Assembly: GCA_003153315.1 (NCBI GenBank)
Contig: PLYA01000022.1
Span: 25,702-86,734, forward strand
DNA: 61,033 nt
Source of the DNA: Bacteroidota bacterium
GTDB taxonomy: Bacteria > Bacteroidota > Bacteroidia > B-17B0 > Aurantibacillaceae
Direction of reading: 5' to 3'
Position numbers and translations under genes: made by a program. The notes below the pieces were generated by a model, which saw only the letters and a program-made list of their open reading frames with translations, had not been told where the DNA came from and ran no database searches. This document shows positions 37,028 to 46,058 of the stretch, in pieces. Within the stretch, counting starts at the first letter, position 1. Each line of letters begins with the position of its first letter.

Positions 37028-38356
37028 ATGACCGAGGCATTTAACTCATACATTAACAAACAGCTATTGTTTAACAAAAAAAACAAATTGTTAGTAGCAG
37101 TTAGTGGCGGTAAAGACTCTATGGCATTATGCAGTTTATTACAAGAGACGGAATATTCCTTTAGTGTGGCACATTGTAATTTTAATTTAAGGGGTAAAGA
37201 AGCTGATGCCGATGAAAAATTTATGATAGACTATTGCAAAAAGAATAAGATAGTCTGTTTTCATACTAAATTTAATACCAATACTTACGCAAATAAAAAA
37301 GGTATTTCTATACAAATGGCAGCACGGGAATTGCGTTATACCTGGTTTAATGAATTGATTGCAGAGCATGATTTTGATTATTTACTTACCGCACATCATG
37401 CAAACGATAACATAGAAACTTTTTTTATTAATCTGCTGCGTGGCAGCGGCACTAATGGATTAAAAGCTATTCTTCCTAAACAAGGTAAAGTTATTCGTCC
37501 GCTTTTATTTGCTACGCGGGCAGAAATAGATACATATATAAAAAAGAACAAAATTGCGTTTAGAGAAGATAGCAGTAACAGGGAAGATAAGTATTTGCGT
37601 AATTACCTGCGTTTACATATCATTCCGGCATTTAAAAAACTAAATCCTTCGTTTGAACAAACACTAACGAATGAGATAGAAGTTTTGCAGCAAACCAATC
37701 TTATCCTTATTAAAGAGGTTAAAAAGCAAAGAAAGAAATTGCTTGTTAAAGATGGAGATGCTTTAAAGATTAGTATTGATAAATTAAATAAAACAACAGC
37801 CTCCAAGCTTATTTTATTTGAACTGATAAATGATTTTGGCTTTAATTCATCGCAGGCAAACGATGTTTACAATTCGCTGCAAGCCCAATCGGGAAAGACA
37901 TTTATAAGCCATACACATACTCTTATTAAAGACAGAAGCTTTTTAATTATTAAACAAAAAGAAGCGGATTATGTCTCATCAGATTTTATTATTAAAGAAA
38001 GAGATAAGGAAATTAAGCATCCTGTTAAATTAAAGATTACATTTCTAAAAGGTAATATCAAATCTATTCCAAGTAAAGATTTCACCTCTAACAAAGCCTT
38101 TATTGATGCGGATAAAATTACCTTTCCTTTAACCCTAAATAAATGGCAACAGGGTGATAGATTTATACCACTTGGCATGAAGGGGTTTAAAAAGCTAAGT
38201 GATTTTTTTACGGCTGAGAAAGCCTCTCTTTTTGATAAACAAAACCAATGGATACTACGCTCTAAAAGTGATATTGTTTGGCTGGTGGGCAAACGTATTG
38301 ATGACCGATTTAAAGTAACTACCTCCACAAAAAATATCTGCATTATTAGCTGCTGA
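37028..38356 (+). CDS. tilS: tRNA(Ile)-lysidine synthetase
   Basis: An essential PP-loop ATPase that converts C34 of the CAU-anticodon tRNA-Ile to lysidine. SGGKDS, the ATP pyrophosphatase loop, is at residues 26-31; ARELRYTWF and TAHHANDNIETF follow, then the C-terminal TilS domain (WQQGDRFIPLGMKGFKKLSDFF). I use the ATG at 37028 because a perfect promoter box lies just before it and the PP-loop then falls at the usual distance from the N-terminus. A frame extended to 36947 adds 27 non-conserved residues. lspA follows after 39 bases with its own promoter. Confidence 0.94.
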   Translation: MTEAFNSYINKQLLFNKKNKLLVAVSGGKDSMALCSLLQETEYSFSVAHCNFNLRGKEADADEKFMIDYCKKNKIVCFHTKFNTNTYANKKGISIQMAARELRYTWFNELIAEHDFDYLLTAHHANDNIETFFINLLRGSGTNGLKAILPKQGKVIRPLLFATRAEIDTYIKKNKIAFREDSSNREDKYLRNYLRLHIIPAFKKLNPSFEQTLTNEIEVLQQTNLILIKEVKKQRKKLLVKDGDALKISIDKLNKTTASKLILFELINDFGFNSSQANDVYNSLQAQSGKTFISHTHTLIKDRSFLIIKQKEADYVSSDFIIKERDKEIKHPVKLKITFLKGNIKSIPSKDFTSNKAFIDADKITFPLTLNKWQQGDRFIPLGMKGFKKLSDFFTAEKASLFDKQNQWILRSKSDIVWLVGKRIDDRFKVTTSTKNICIISC

Positions 38357-38379
38357 TATTGCCTGTTTGCCGAAAGTAG

Positions 38380-38387
38380 TATATTTG
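38380..38387 (+). promoter_or_regulatory. Promoter -7 box for lspA
   Basis: TATATTTG ends 8 bases before the lspA ATG. Confidence 0.55.
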
Positions 38388-38395
38388 CCCTGATT

Positions 38396-39067
38396 ATGAG
38401 CAAACAATTAAAAATTGCCCTTTGTGTTATTTTTGGTGTGCTATTGGCAGATCAACTAATTAAGATTTACGTTAAAACACATTTTGTTTTGGGTGAGGAA
38501 TATACTTTTTTTCCCTGGTTTAAAATTCATTTTACCGAAAACCCAGGTATGGCTTTTGGTCTTGAATTCGGAGGTTCTTTTGGCAAGTTATTACTAAGCA
38601 TTTTCAGGATTTGTGCTGCCATTTTTGGTGTTTATTATTTAAGGCAAATTATTACAAAAAAGTTTCACCCTGGCTATATAGCTGCCATTGCTTTTATTTT
38701 TGCGGGTGCCGTGGGCAATATTTTAGACAGTATGTTTTATGGCATGTTTTTTAACGAAAGTTATATTGAGCCTGCTAAGTTTATGCCTGCCGAAGGAGGT
38801 TATGCAGGCTTTTTGCATGGCAGGGTGGTTGATATGCTTTATTTTCCTATTACAGAAGGTTATTTTCCTAAATGGTTGCCTATATGGGGTGGCGAAGATT
38901 ATATGTTTTTCAGGCCTATATGCAATTTGGCAGACGGCGCTATATCTACCGGAGTGGTTATTATACTATTGTTTCAGAAGAAATTTTTTGCACACGAAAA
39001 AAGCTTAGAAACTATTACCCCACCGGCTTCTCAGGAAGAAACCTTAAACAAGGTATCAAACGATTGA
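38396..39067 (+). CDS. lspA: Lipoprotein signal peptidase (signal peptidase II)
   Basis: A 223-residue inner-membrane aspartyl protease that cleaves lipoprotein signals before the lipidated Cys. It has four membrane helices, FTENPGMAFG, and the catalytic Asp pair in GNILDSMFYG and HGRVVDMLYFP. It is longer than the E. coli enzyme (164) because of a loop insert around residues 115-140 (FFNESYIEPAKFMPAEGG) and a tail, both common in Bacteroidota. Its last 37 bases overlap the end of the HIT gene tail to tail. Several lipoproteins in this window would be its substrates. Confidence 0.96.
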   Translation: MSKQLKIALCVIFGVLLADQLIKIYVKTHFVLGEEYTFFPWFKIHFTENPGMAFGLEFGGSFGKLLLSIFRICAAIFGVYYLRQIITKKFHPGYIAAIAFIFAGAVGNILDSMFYGMFFNESYIEPAKFMPAEGGYAGFLHGRVVDMLYFPITEGYFPKWLPIWGGEDYMFFRPICNLADGAISTGVVIILLFQKKFFAHEKSLETITPPASQEETLNKVSND

Positions 39068-39447
39068 GCTATTTTTTTAGCCGTTGCTTCAAACTCTTCT
39101 TTAGTAAAGTGCTTTTTTGGGTTAGCAAAATTAATTTCTCTTTCATGATGTGCAGGGATTAAATGTACATGCGCATGAGGCACTTCAAAACCTAACACAA
39201 GCGATGTTACCCGCTTGCAGAGCACAGCTTGTTTAATGGCTTTGGCAACCTGTTTGGTAAATTGCATTAATTGATGATAGGTTTCATCATCCATCTCAAA
39301 TAACTCATCCAGCTCTTTTTTAGGAACTACCAGGGTATGCCCTTCCATCAGTGGATTAATATCCAAAAAGGCAAAACAGTTTGCGTTTTCGGCTACTTTA
39401 TAGCAGGGTATTTGTCCTGCAATTATTTTAGAAAATATGCTTGGCAT
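39031..39447 (-). CDS. HIT-family (Hint-type) nucleotide hydrolase
   Basis: A 138-residue histidine-triad protein. The active-site HxHxHxxP appears as HAHVHLIP near residues 90-97, with SIFSKIIAGQIPCYKVAE at the N-terminus. Family members hydrolyse nucleoside phosphoramidates such as aminoacyl-adenylates. Its 3' end overlaps lspA by 37 bases on the opposite strand. A TACCTTTG box lies 24 bases upstream (39472-39479). greA is farther upstream on the same strand but array D separates them. Confidence 0.94.
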   Translation of the reverse strand: MPSIFSKIIAGQIPCYKVAENANCFAFLDINPLMEGHTLVVPKKELDELFEMDDETYHQLMQFTKQVAKAIKQAVLCKRVTSLVLGFEVPHAHVHLIPAHHEREINFANPKKHFTKEEFEATAKKIAQSFDTLFKVSS

Positions 39448-39471
39448 AAAATTATTTTGGTCTTATAAAAA

Positions 39472-39479
39472 CAAAGGTA
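39472..39479 (-). promoter_or_regulatory. Promoter -7 box for the HIT gene
   Basis: Minus-strand TACCTTTG, 24 bases before the start. Confidence 0.6.
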
Positions 39480-39517
39480 AAACAAAAGCCTTAAAAGAAA
39501 CAGATAAGCATTAAAAA

Positions 39518-39769
39518 GGTAAAAGCTGAGTGTCCGCTTTAAGTTTGTGCATACTCGCAGCAAGTTTCTGCGAAGCTGCAGTTTATCGCTGCGTGTTCGC
39601 TCGTTACTCCTGCGTGTTCGCACTCAGCTTCTGCGAAGCTGCAATCTGTTGCTGCGTACTTGCAGTTTATCTCTGCCTATAGGCAGAAACTTGCTACGTG
39701 TTCGCTCGTTACTCTTGCCTGTATGCAATTTACTTCTGCCTATAGGCAGAAAGTTGCTGCATGTTTGCA
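39518..39769. repeat. 21-bp tandem repeat array D (12 units)
   Basis: Twelve units of exactly 21 bp with conserved CTGC (bases 9-12) and final GCA/GCT. Two units contain the perfect palindrome TGCCTATAGGCA (39674-39685 and 39737-39748). A further weak unit (39770-39790) would run over the greA stop at 39782-39784. The array fills most of the 334-base space between the HIT gene and greA. It is GC-richer than arrays C or E. An 81-codon plus-strand frame is open only because of the unit length. Confidence 0.88.
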
Positions 39770-39781
39770 GAATATTACCTA

Positions 39782-40264
39782 TTAAATGCTAATTTCAATA
39801 ACCTCAAAAGGAATTACACCGGCAGGCACGGTAATATCTACCTTATCGCCTACTTTTTTACCCATCAAACCTTTGCCAATAGGAGAATCTATGGATATTT
39901 TACCTTCCTTTAGATTTGCCTCGCTTTGGGTAACCAAAGTATATTGAACTACTTGTTTGGTCTTAATATTCTTAATTTTAACTTTGGTAAGTATAGAGAC
40001 CTTTGAAGTATCAATTGTAGAGCTATCTATTAAGCGTGCGTTAGATAAGGTATCTTCCAGTTTGGCTATGCGGGCTTCCAACATACCTTGTGCCTCTCGG
40101 GCGGCATCATATTCTGCATTCTCGCTTAAATCGCCTTTATCGCGGGCTTCGGCAATTTGATTGGTAATGCTTATGCGTTCTTTGGTCTTCAAAAAATGAA
40201 GTTCGTCTTTCAGTTTTTTTAATCCTTCCGCAGTAAAGTAGGATATTGATTGTGTATCTGACAT
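39782..40264 (-). CDS. greA: Transcript cleavage factor GreA
   Basis: A 160-residue factor that rescues backtracked RNA polymerase. The N-terminal coiled coil carries EGLKKLKDELHFLKTKER and the acidic tip DKGDLSENAEYDAA (conserved DxxxNAEY). The C-terminal FKBP-like domain has the SPIGKGLMGKKVGD motif. I start at the ATG ending at 40264 (MSDTQSISYFT); a start 20 codons earlier (40324) would include the transcript's hairpin and is unlikely. The promoter is TAAATTTG at 40322-40329. Confidence 0.95.
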   Translation of the reverse strand: MSDTQSISYFTAEGLKKLKDELHFLKTKERISITNQIAEARDKGDLSENAEYDAAREAQGMLEARIAKLEDTLSNARLIDSSTIDTSKVSILTKVKIKNIKTKQVVQYTLVTQSEANLKEGKISIDSPIGKGLMGKKVGDKVDITVPAGVIPFEVIEISI

Positions 40265-40291
40265 GTGTTCTAGTGTTTTTAAATATAGAAA

Positions 40292-40310
40292 CCCGTCATT
40301 TCGGGACGGG
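40292..40310 (-). terminator. Hairpin at the end of the PorV-like gene / start of the greA leader
   Basis: Minus-strand CCCGTC, 7-base loop, GACGGG, then TTTCTATATTT. It can end the transcript from the PorV-like gene. Because the greA promoter box (40322-40329) lies upstream of it, the same hairpin would also form in the greA leader. Confidence 0.6.
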
Positions 40311-40321
40311 CTTCGGTAGTA

Positions 40322-40329
40322 CAAATTTA
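40322..40329 (-). promoter_or_regulatory. Promoter -7 box for greA
   Basis: Minus-strand TAAATTTG, 57 bases before the greA ATG, between the PorV-like stop codon and the hairpin. Confidence 0.5.
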
Positions 40330-40345
40330 CTAAAAAAAGTTGTGT

Positions 40346-41440
40346 TTACAAATTTACTCTAAATCCGAAAGTATTTACCCCAGAAAATGGATTGGTAGCC
40401 CTGTATGAATAATCAATAGCAAAAGTTGATCTTTTAGTTTTACCAAAAGGCAATTGCATGGTAGCACCACAACTAGGGCCTGTAAAAGCAGTTTGTGTAG
40501 TTGATGAGTTTATGCCTTTTTCATACATATACCCCCCTCTAACCATAAAGTATTTTTTAAAGCCATATTCCACACCAAGTATATACTGGTCGTTGGTAAA
40601 TGAGTTGGAGGTAAAATTAGCTGCAACAGTTAGTCTATGATCTTTTTTCAAACCCGCGGTATCTTTGGTTAAATAAAAATCATAAGACATACCAATGTTT
40701 AATAAAGAAGGTAACTCAAATTGAGCTGAGTGGTTTTGAAAGGATGCCGTATATCCGTTTACAGAATTATTGTATTGGTTTCCATTTAATATATCTGATT
40801 GAAAAGCCAAACCATCTCCGCTAAAACTCATGGTAGGACCTACATTACGCAACGCTATACCAAAATGTACCTGGTCATACTTACCCGTATGATATTGAAC
40901 ACCGGCATCAATGCATATACCTGTTGCATGAACACTGGCAATTTGTTCCTGTATAAGACGAATGGTACCTCCGCCAAATATATTATCAGAAAAGCGCTTT
41001 GCATATGATAAGCCTATATTAATAAACTGGGGGTTAAACGTTCCAATGCCACCTTCCGGATTATCCACCGTAGTAATAGGGATTGTTCCTGCATTTAAAG
41101 CCATTACATTTAAGCCTATAACACCCGTCTCACCTACATGTTGAGAAAAACCAAAGTTATTGACATATATACCCGCACCACCTAACCAATTTGTACGGCT
41201 AAAAAGAACCTCTGTTTTATCAGTATAGGCTAAACCTGCCACATTTAAAAAAGCAGCTTCTAAACCATGTGCATTTGCCGAGTTTGCCCCACCCCACCCA
41301 CTTGAGCTTGCATAAGGGTTTATCAGCAACTCTTGCGCACCGGCAGAACCTACCCGTTCAGGGTTACCTGCATAAGAATTTATTGAGCATATAAGTATAG
41401 CTGTTAATAAGGTGCTTGATATTATATTTCTTAGCTTCAT
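40346..41440 (-). CDS. PorV/PorQ-family outer-membrane protein
   Basis: A 364-residue barrel protein with a signal peptide (ends SYAG, about residue 25). The opening RVGSAGAQELLINPYASSSGWGG and the early AFLNVAGLAYTDKTEV are hallmarks of the PorV/PorQ family, FadL-like 14-stranded barrels of the type IX secretion system. PorV shuttles cargo from the translocon to the attachment complex. It is the last gene of a minus-strand trio with the 1524-residue T9SS cargo (24-base gap) and the TonB receptor, so it may be dedicated to that cargo. Whether it is the genome's main PorV is unknown. Confidence 0.88.
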   Translation of the reverse strand: MKLRNIISSTLLTAILICSINSYAGNPERVGSAGAQELLINPYASSSGWGGANSANAHGLEAAFLNVAGLAYTDKTEVLFSRTNWLGGAGIYVNNFGFSQHVGETGVIGLNVMALNAGTIPITTVDNPEGGIGTFNPQFINIGLSYAKRFSDNIFGGGTIRLIQEQIASVHATGICIDAGVQYHTGKYDQVHFGIALRNVGPTMSFSGDGLAFQSDILNGNQYNNSVNGYTASFQNHSAQFELPSLLNIGMSYDFYLTKDTAGLKKDHRLTVAANFTSNSFTNDQYILGVEYGFKKYFMVRGGYMYEKGINSSTTQTAFTGPSCGATMQLPFGKTKRSTFAIDYSYRATNPFSGVNTFGFRVNL

Positions 41441-41464
41441 TTTTCTATAATTAATAATTAAACT

Positions 41465-44400
41465 TTAAAAGGATTGTAAATCATATGGGCGCATTACACC
41501 AAACCATTTAAGAATTCTTTCTCCTATACCAGGCGCGTCAATATGAAGTATATATAAGCCACTGGCAACCTGTACGTTCGAACCATTATGCAAATCCCAG
41601 GTTATATATGTATCACTATTATCCTTATTTAGGGTTCTTACTAACGTTCCGGCAAGTGTATATATTTTTATAGTACACTTAACAGGCAGGTTAATAATCT
41701 TTACTTCAAGATCAATACGTGTTTGCTCATAGGCACTATGTGCATAATATGGATTAGGTACAATATTAATTTTAGCCAATGCAGCCTGTGCAGTACCCAA
41801 CTGGTAAGTACTTGCCGCTAAACTGTTTGTATTAAAATTGTACATAGGGAAATTACCATTTTGCGGTTTAGCAACCAAATCGGAAGGGGCATTTACAGCA
41901 AGGTCGCTACTTAGTGCAGTCATAGAATATGTGCCATATGTATATAATAACGATGAAGTCGACGGAATAGTTAAGCTGGTATTTGCCGGCGATGTTACCG
42001 TTGATGAAGCATATCTAAAAGGTTTCGGCACACGTATTCTTACTTTAGCATCTCCGGGTATATTTTGAGGATTTACAAAATTTACAGACGATAAAGGCAT
42101 ACTGCACCACATAATATCTTTAAATAGTTCGGCTAATAAACTCCATTTATTAGACTTTTGTGCAGCGGTGTATGCACTATAATCTCTTCCGGGCCAAGAA
42201 GCAGGCCCTCTTAGCATTTGGTAAGCACTTTGCCCTGCATCATAACGCCTTACATCGCTGGGAACAGTTTCAGAACCTATGGTAAAATTACCATCCCCAT
42301 TATGCCCCAAAACAAATACATAGTGCATGCCACCATTTACCGGGGTAGCTGGTGCAGCAGGCCCAACAATATTGGTTGGATTCCACATCATATCATTTCC
42401 ATTATTTGCAGGATCTGCTGAGTTTTCACCAAAAATAATATTCAAGCGCTCTCCTGTTTCCACATTAATGGCATATCCCGGAAACCAGCTCATGCTGCTA
42501 TCATAATCGGGAGATTGTCCAACTGCATAGGGATGTCCATTTTTATCAACAGATGGGGCTCTGCGCAATTGCCATTTATAAGGTATCTGATTAGTACTAT
42601 TACTTCCTGAATGTGGGTCATCAGCAGGGTTCATATCTATAACAGGGCAGCGTGTCCAATTATTGGTATTGCTTGTAAATACAATATCTACACTGCTTAA
42701 TAAACGGGTATCAGCCCAGTGCTCAGAATTATTTAATGTTTGGTTTGAATTAGCGCTTCCGTTAGGGGTATTATAACCCGGATAAATACCCTGGTAGTTA
42801 ACCATCCTAAAAGGAGCCCATGTACCGCCTATAACACTTTCCCATACCTGACCCGGATCTGCAAATATATTTACTGGTTGTTTACCACTAAGGGGAGGGG
42901 GGGGTATTTGTCCATAAATATCATTTGGAGTTATTGTCGTATTATAATTATTACCAGCTAATATCCAGTCTGTATTGCTTCCATCAACATCTGCCACACC
43001 ACTTAGCCAAGAACTACCGGCAAAGGTTAAAGTAGATTGCAGTAAATCTCCTGGTACCGTTGAACCGGCATAAAGATTAGGCGCAACATTTCTTGCGGTA
43101 AGTTGAGGATCGCTACACTGTTTAATCGTAACTGAGAAGCCTAAGGACTCATTATTTAAACCTGTAATAATCTTTTCCTGAGCCACACTTAATCCTTCAT
43201 CCGATAACCATGTTTTAGTTACACTATTACCACTTATATCAGTATAAGTTCCTGTCATAAACCACTTTATGGTAGGTATATTTTTAAGTCTTCCTGTATC
43301 TAAAGAAGCAGGACTGGGAATGGGAGGGTTTCCATTATAATACCATGATATGCCACTGCCACTTGTTTGTTGAGTAGCAGTAACTAATTTAACTGTAAAA
43401 TTTCCCTTAACAACACGCAATGGGTCTATAACTTTTACAAGTATAGGCGCACTACCGGGCGCATACGTAATTTGTTGTGCACGACTATTGTTAGCCGGGT
43501 TTAATATATCACTTACCGATTGATCCATTAAATCAAGCACATAACCTCCATTACCCTGCCCTTCTATACGTGTTATAGCAGGCCCATTTCCATATGCAGA
43601 ATTCATTACAGTCCCATAAGCTTCTGGGGCAGGACTATGCGGTATAGCTGTTGTATAATGCACGTTGTTTCTGCCTTGTAAAAAAGGTTTCTGCTGTCCA
43701 TTATAATCACCCGACTTAGGATCGGTAGTTGTGTTTCCATTTGTAGTAGGTGGGACATTAGGTACATATGTAAGGTAATTATTATAGGCATAAGCTACCG
43801 CCATGAAATAGTAGTTTTTGAAATTAACCAACCGATTATCAGAAGTACTTGAAAACAAATCTTGAGTAATACTAAATGAGTTTTGAATACCCTGATCTGC
43901 TCCGCTAACCATTAACTGTGGAACAAGCCCTAAAGTAGGATCTGAATTATAATTAATTAATTGTTTTACTCCGTCTTTAATATCGCATTGAAATACAGGA
44001 CGAGCTAAATTAGTATTATATAATTCCGTAGACGTAACTGTATTATCTAACAACTGATAAACTATATAACCCTGAAAACGATATATATTATCTCCTGTAG
44101 GGGTATTTGGTAATACAATACTTGGGTCGAAATCAGCATAACGTTTGGCCTCATAGTTATTGCTTGTATATGGATTATTAGTAATTGTAAACAACAATTG
44201 TTTATCAAGTTCCTGTATTACTAAATCAGGCGCATCCGGCCCATCCAATACTTTAAAGCAATTATCAAACAAAGCTTGCGCCTTATCATCTGCAGCAAAT
44301 AATAAAGGAAGAGGTGCTAAATAATTAGCTACGTTAGAGCGAACAAATGGTATTCCATAGGTAACATAATTTACTGACCCCGGTAGCATAGTAAATATCC

Positions 44401-46039
44401 CTGCAGATTGCAAAAATCGCCTGTCTCCAAATGGGTTGCCTGCCTGATACTCTGTCCATCCGCTTGTACCAAAAGCACCAGACCCACCAGGCGGGTTTAC
44501 CGGAGTTCCTGGGGAACTTGTGGCACGATACCCATTAGGATGATAACCTAAACCCCAGCCAAGAGGATCTGTTACACCAGGATATAAAAAATTACAAGTT
44601 GGAGTTGCCGCACTAATTCCACTCAATCCTGATCCACCATAAGTCATAGCACTGTTATTTTCCCAACGACCATCCATCAAATAATAATAGGGGTATCCTT
44701 GTGAAGTTGGGCTAGGATTCCCATTTGAAGTTGAACCTGAATTATTATAATATGTAAACCTTGACATAATACACTGTTCAGGAAGTTTATAATCCGGTAT
44801 GGCTGGTGTACAGGTATACGATCCATTCGGGCATTGAGACCATGAACAATCAATACAACCATCACGATCATTATCAACGAGATCTGATGTGTCAGCATAA
44901 GGCCCCTGAAAAAAATCACACCCAATAGCTGGTAACTTATCATGATAACCTGTTTGCCCACCAACATCATAATCATAATTCTCTCCATTATACTGATAAC
45001 CTAGCCCGCGAGAAACATCACAACCTACAAAATCATCCTGATAATCACCCAAATCACAATCATCCCAAATGGTGATATAGGTTTTGTCAAGGGTATTATG
45101 GCTCCAGTTAATAATTTCATAATTATAAAAAGTCATGTCATTCAATTGGTCATTAGTAGCAAATTCAAAAGCCTGTCCCCTGATTTCTACCCCAATACTA
45201 TTTACACTACCTGTTTCTTTATGTGCATTACCATTATCATTAAACACAAAAAATAAGGTTTGGTCTCCAAATAAATACCGAACACATTGTCCTCTGGGAA
45301 TTGTATTTGTTTGCAAATGATAAGCAGGATAATCTCCGCTTGCATAGTTATATATGCCATCACTATTTGCATCTACATAAGGTGCTAAATAATTCATGGG
45401 AGATACTTCTCCTGCCAAACCATTACCAACGGTAGGGAGAGGAATATTTACCATGTATCCTGGATATAATGTATTTCCGGGGTAATCTTTAATCCATAAA
45501 GGCGTATTAGGGTCCGCAGCACCATATTCCCTATAATATGAATAAAAACTTGCTACATCAGACCTATTAAATGTCCATACTTTGTCGTAAGCCTGACAAG
45601 TAGAAACATCTATGCTTAAATCGGCAGGGTTTAGTGGTCCCGGCCAAAAATCAACACCATTCTGGCGGTATGTCATACAAGCGGTACGTAATTGACCATT
45701 TACATAGCCTCCAAACCATAAAGAACCGGCAAACTGAGCATAAGAATTACTTCCTTTAGGGACTTCATATCGCGCTACTCCGGCTGTAAAATCCCACCAC
45801 ATATCACCATCCGTTAAAATACGCGTGCGCACATCATTAAAGAGCATTTCCTGTTGCGTAATACCAGCGATACATTGACCCGCCATAATACTATTATTGT
45901 TGTTATTTCTGTGTCCACCACCTCCACCGGTACCAGGAATATTTTCTTTGGCTGATATGTCTATAACAATGCCCATTAGAAGAATAAATAAAAACATATT
46001 TATCCTTTTTCCGATTAATCTAAACGCTTCCTTTTTCAT
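41465..46039 (-). CDS. Very large secreted protein with T9SS-like C-terminal domain
   Basis: A 1524-residue protein with an N-terminal signal or anchor (FLFILLMGIVIDISA, about 15-30). It is rich in Asn, Tyr, Gly, Pro and Ser throughout. Short calcium-loop-like motifs occur, for example DANSDGIYNY and DNDRDGCIDC. The last 100 residues (NIVPNPYYAHSAYE ... LPVKCTIKIYTLAGTLVRTL ... GLYILHIDAPG ... LKWFGVMRPYD) have the strands of a type A sorting domain with a short extension. The middle 1300 residues match no family I know. It lies between a TonB receptor (19 bases upstream) and a PorV-like gene (24 bases downstream). A surface or released protein is inferred. Confidence 0.82.
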   Translation of the reverse strand: MKKEAFRLIGKRINMFLFILLMGIVIDISAKENIPGTGGGGGHRNNNNNSIMAGQCIAGITQQEMLFNDVRTRILTDGDMWWDFTAGVARYEVPKGSNSYAQFAGSLWFGGYVNGQLRTACMTYRQNGVDFWPGPLNPADLSIDVSTCQAYDKVWTFNRSDVASFYSYYREYGAADPNTPLWIKDYPGNTLYPGYMVNIPLPTVGNGLAGEVSPMNYLAPYVDANSDGIYNYASGDYPAYHLQTNTIPRGQCVRYLFGDQTLFFVFNDNGNAHKETGSVNSIGVEIRGQAFEFATNDQLNDMTFYNYEIINWSHNTLDKTYITIWDDCDLGDYQDDFVGCDVSRGLGYQYNGENYDYDVGGQTGYHDKLPAIGCDFFQGPYADTSDLVDNDRDGCIDCSWSQCPNGSYTCTPAIPDYKLPEQCIMSRFTYYNNSGSTSNGNPSPTSQGYPYYYLMDGRWENNSAMTYGGSGLSGISAATPTCNFLYPGVTDPLGWGLGYHPNGYRATSSPGTPVNPPGGSGAFGTSGWTEYQAGNPFGDRRFLQSAGIFTMLPGSVNYVTYGIPFVRSNVANYLAPLPLLFAADDKAQALFDNCFKVLDGPDAPDLVIQELDKQLLFTITNNPYTSNNYEAKRYADFDPSIVLPNTPTGDNIYRFQGYIVYQLLDNTVTSTELYNTNLARPVFQCDIKDGVKQLINYNSDPTLGLVPQLMVSGADQGIQNSFSITQDLFSSTSDNRLVNFKNYYFMAVAYAYNNYLTYVPNVPPTTNGNTTTDPKSGDYNGQQKPFLQGRNNVHYTTAIPHSPAPEAYGTVMNSAYGNGPAITRIEGQGNGGYVLDLMDQSVSDILNPANNSRAQQITYAPGSAPILVKVIDPLRVVKGNFTVKLVTATQQTSGSGISWYYNGNPPIPSPASLDTGRLKNIPTIKWFMTGTYTDISGNSVTKTWLSDEGLSVAQEKIITGLNNESLGFSVTIKQCSDPQLTARNVAPNLYAGSTVPGDLLQSTLTFAGSSWLSGVADVDGSNTDWILAGNNYNTTITPNDIYGQIPPPPLSGKQPVNIFADPGQVWESVIGGTWAPFRMVNYQGIYPGYNTPNGSANSNQTLNNSEHWADTRLLSSVDIVFTSNTNNWTRCPVIDMNPADDPHSGSNSTNQIPYKWQLRRAPSVDKNGHPYAVGQSPDYDSSMSWFPGYAINVETGERLNIIFGENSADPANNGNDMMWNPTNIVGPAAPATPVNGGMHYVFVLGHNGDGNFTIGSETVPSDVRRYDAGQSAYQMLRGPASWPGRDYSAYTAAQKSNKWSLLAELFKDIMWCSMPLSSVNFVNPQNIPGDAKVRIRVPKPFRYASSTVTSPANTSLTIPSTSSLLYTYGTYSMTALSSDLAVNAPSDLVAKPQNGNFPMYNFNTNSLAASTYQLGTAQAALAKINIVPNPYYAHSAYEQTRIDLEVKIINLPVKCTIKIYTLAGTLVRTLNKDNSDTYITWDLHNGSNVQVASGLYILHIDAPGIGERILKWFGVMRPYDLQSF

Positions 46040-46058
46040 AACTAATATATTTTAAATA

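Noticed and set aside
39547-39792. 81-codon frame over array D
   Set aside because: Arg/Leu/Cys-rich repeat translation that follows from the array; it ends inside greA.
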